A DNA stretch of 5,494 nt from Chloroflexota bacterium (lineage in GTDB: Bacteria; Chloroflexota; Dehalococcoidia; Dehalococcoidales; RBG-16-60-22), in contig VGOH01000087.1 in NCBI GenBank assembly GCA_016875955.1, forward strand, positions 1-5,494, read 5' to 3'. Of the stretch, positions 4,721 through 5,494 are shown piece after piece. A program made the position numbers and the translations under genes. The number at the start of each line of letters is the position of its first letter. Within the stretch, counting starts at the first letter, position 1. The notes under the pieces were generated by a model. That model did not search any database. It saw only the letters and a program-made list of their open reading frames with translations, and had not been told where the DNA came from.

Positions 4721-5494
4721 GCGGCTGGCTGGCATCTGGGGCAGAAGTAGGTGCCGCGGTTGCGCACCACGATGCGCTGAATCGGTTCGCCGCAGTTGGG
4801 GCAGTTTTTGCCGCGCCCGTGGGCAACCTTGAAATCAAAGTGGGCGGTGCCGGTCTCTCCGCCGGGCCGGTAGTAGTTCACGATGCTGGCGCCTTTATTA
4901 TCAATGGCGGCGCGCAGTGTCTGCTGAATGGCGTGGTAAAGGCGTTCGATCTCGGCCGTGGTTAAACTATCCCCAGAACGCAACGGGTGAATTCCAGCGG
5001 CGAACAGGGCCTCATCGGCGTACATGTTGCCTATGCCGGCAATGACAGACTGGTCGCAGAGGAGCGCCTTGACGGGCGCTTTCCTGTTTTGCAGCCGCTG
5101 GGCCAGGACCTGCGGCGTAAACTCCGGTTCCAGAGGCTCCGGCCCCAGTCTCGGCGCCGCCGTTCTCCAGTCCCGGACCAGCCAGACCCGGCCGAACTTG
5201 CGCGGGTCGCGGAAGAAGAGGCGCGTGCCTCCGTCAAAGTGGAAGATAGCGCGGGTATATTTCGGTGGCTCTTTCGAGTCGTGGCTGAGCAGCAGCGAGC
5301 CGCTCATCTTCATGTGGATGACCAGCCGGTCGTCAGAGTTCAGGGCGAGCACCAGGTACTTGCCGTGACGGGACAGTCCGGTGACTTTCTGTCCGGTCAG
5401 GCGGGAGCGGAATTCCTTAATAGATGGTGCCTTAACAATGCTCTCCCAGAGCAGGGTGATGCCGGTGAAGGTACGCCCCAATAAGTGGGGGGCA
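4717..5494 (-). CDS. mutM: Formamidopyrimidine-DNA glycosylase (Fpg/MutM), 5' end cut by window edge
   Basis: A base-excision-repair enzyme that removes 8-oxoguanine and formamidopyrimidines and nicks the abasic site. The reading frame stays open to the edge at 5494 and reads APHLLGRTFTG, which matches the Fpg N-terminus from about residue 15. Roughly 14 residues, including the catalytic Pro-Glu (PELPEVE), therefore lie outside. The TTG at 5481 is an internal Leu codon, not the start. Visible landmarks are the DNA-phosphate-binding Lys in RHGKYLVLAL (codon 5359-5361, equivalent to E. coli K57), IHMKMSGSLLL, the helix-two-turn-helix block IAGIGNMYADEALFAAGIHP (about 4985-5046), and a C4 zinc finger at 4732-4803 (C-x2-C-x16-C-x2-C) with the substrate-loop Arg in RNRGTYFCPRCQ. 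All visible motifs are intact. It points leftward and ends tail to tail with the DUF4389 gene, overlapping it by 4 nt. Confidence 0.95.
   Translation of the reverse strand, partial: APHLLGRTFTGITLLWESIVKAPSIKEFRSRLTGQKVTGLSRHGKYLVLALNSDDRLVIHMKMSGSLLLSHDSKEPPKYTRAIFHFDGGTRLFFRDPRKFGRVWLVRDWRTAAPRLGPEPLEPEFTPQVLAQRLQNRKAPVKALLCDQSVIAGIGNMYADEALFAAGIHPLRSGDSLTTAEIERLYHAIQQTLRAAIDNKGASIVNYYRPGGETGTAHFDFKVAHGRGKNCPNCGEPIQRIVVRNRGTYFCPRCQPAA

Noticed and set aside
4324..4965. 213-codon + strand ORF crossing the DUF4389/mutM junction.
   Set aside because: It is a Gly/Ala-rich out-of-frame translation overlapping two well-supported genes, with no motif and no ribosome-binding site.
4987..5484. 165-codon + strand ORF opposite mutM.
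   Set aside because: It is antisense to the conserved Fpg motifs; its Arg/Ala/Glu-rich composition reflects the codon structure of mutM.

Overview
This window looks like an ordinary, gene-dense stretch of a moderately GC-rich bacterial chromosome. The best guess is a member of the Chloroflexota, possibly Dehalococcoidia or a relative. That guess rests on the style of the proteins: a two-repeat DUF4389 membrane protein, a zinc-ribbon coiled-coil gene next to rnhA, and the type of Fpg. It is an inference from general familiarity, not a database match. No phage, plasmid, transposase, CRISPR or defence genes are visible, and I see no clear undescribed multi-gene system.

Left part (1-1170), + strand: a coiled-coil protein with a C-terminal C4 zinc ribbon, followed 7 nt later by a compact RNase HI with all four catalytic acidic residues. 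They probably form a two-gene transcription unit. Next comes a gene-free stretch, 1171-1462. It holds an unusual 185-bp palindromic element (1202-1386), in which 9-bp terminal inverted repeats enclose three GC-rich hairpins, and then a good sigma70-type promoter (1428-1456).

Middle (1463-about 1822), + strand: a complete RNase P RNA (rnpB), recognised from its conserved cores, its tetraloop-capped helices and a 13-bp P1 helix joining the two ends. Thus an R-loop-degrading ribonuclease gene and the tRNA 5'-processing ribozyme are neighbours.

Right-middle (1853-4720), + strand: four closely spaced genes, probably one operon. They encode a membrane-anchored carboxyl-terminal processing protease (S41, with PDZ), a MacroD/YmdB-type macrodomain ADP-ribosyl hydrolase, a four-helix CvpA-family membrane protein, and a two-repeat DUF4389 membrane protein. 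The gaps are 21 nt, -4 nt and 25 nt. The first gene starts about 30 nt after rnpB with no visible terminator, so read-through from the rnpB promoter is plausible. The protease has Asn where the family normally has the Gln of its Ser-Lys-Gln catalytic triad.

Right end (4717-5494), - strand: mutM/fpg, a base-excision-repair DNA glycosylase. It converges on the DUF4389 gene, and both stop codons lie in one CTAG palindrome. Its 5' end, with the catalytic Pro-Glu, lies beyond the window edge. The genome-maintenance and RNA functions (RNase HI, RNase P RNA, Fpg) flank an envelope-related operon of uncertain joint purpose.
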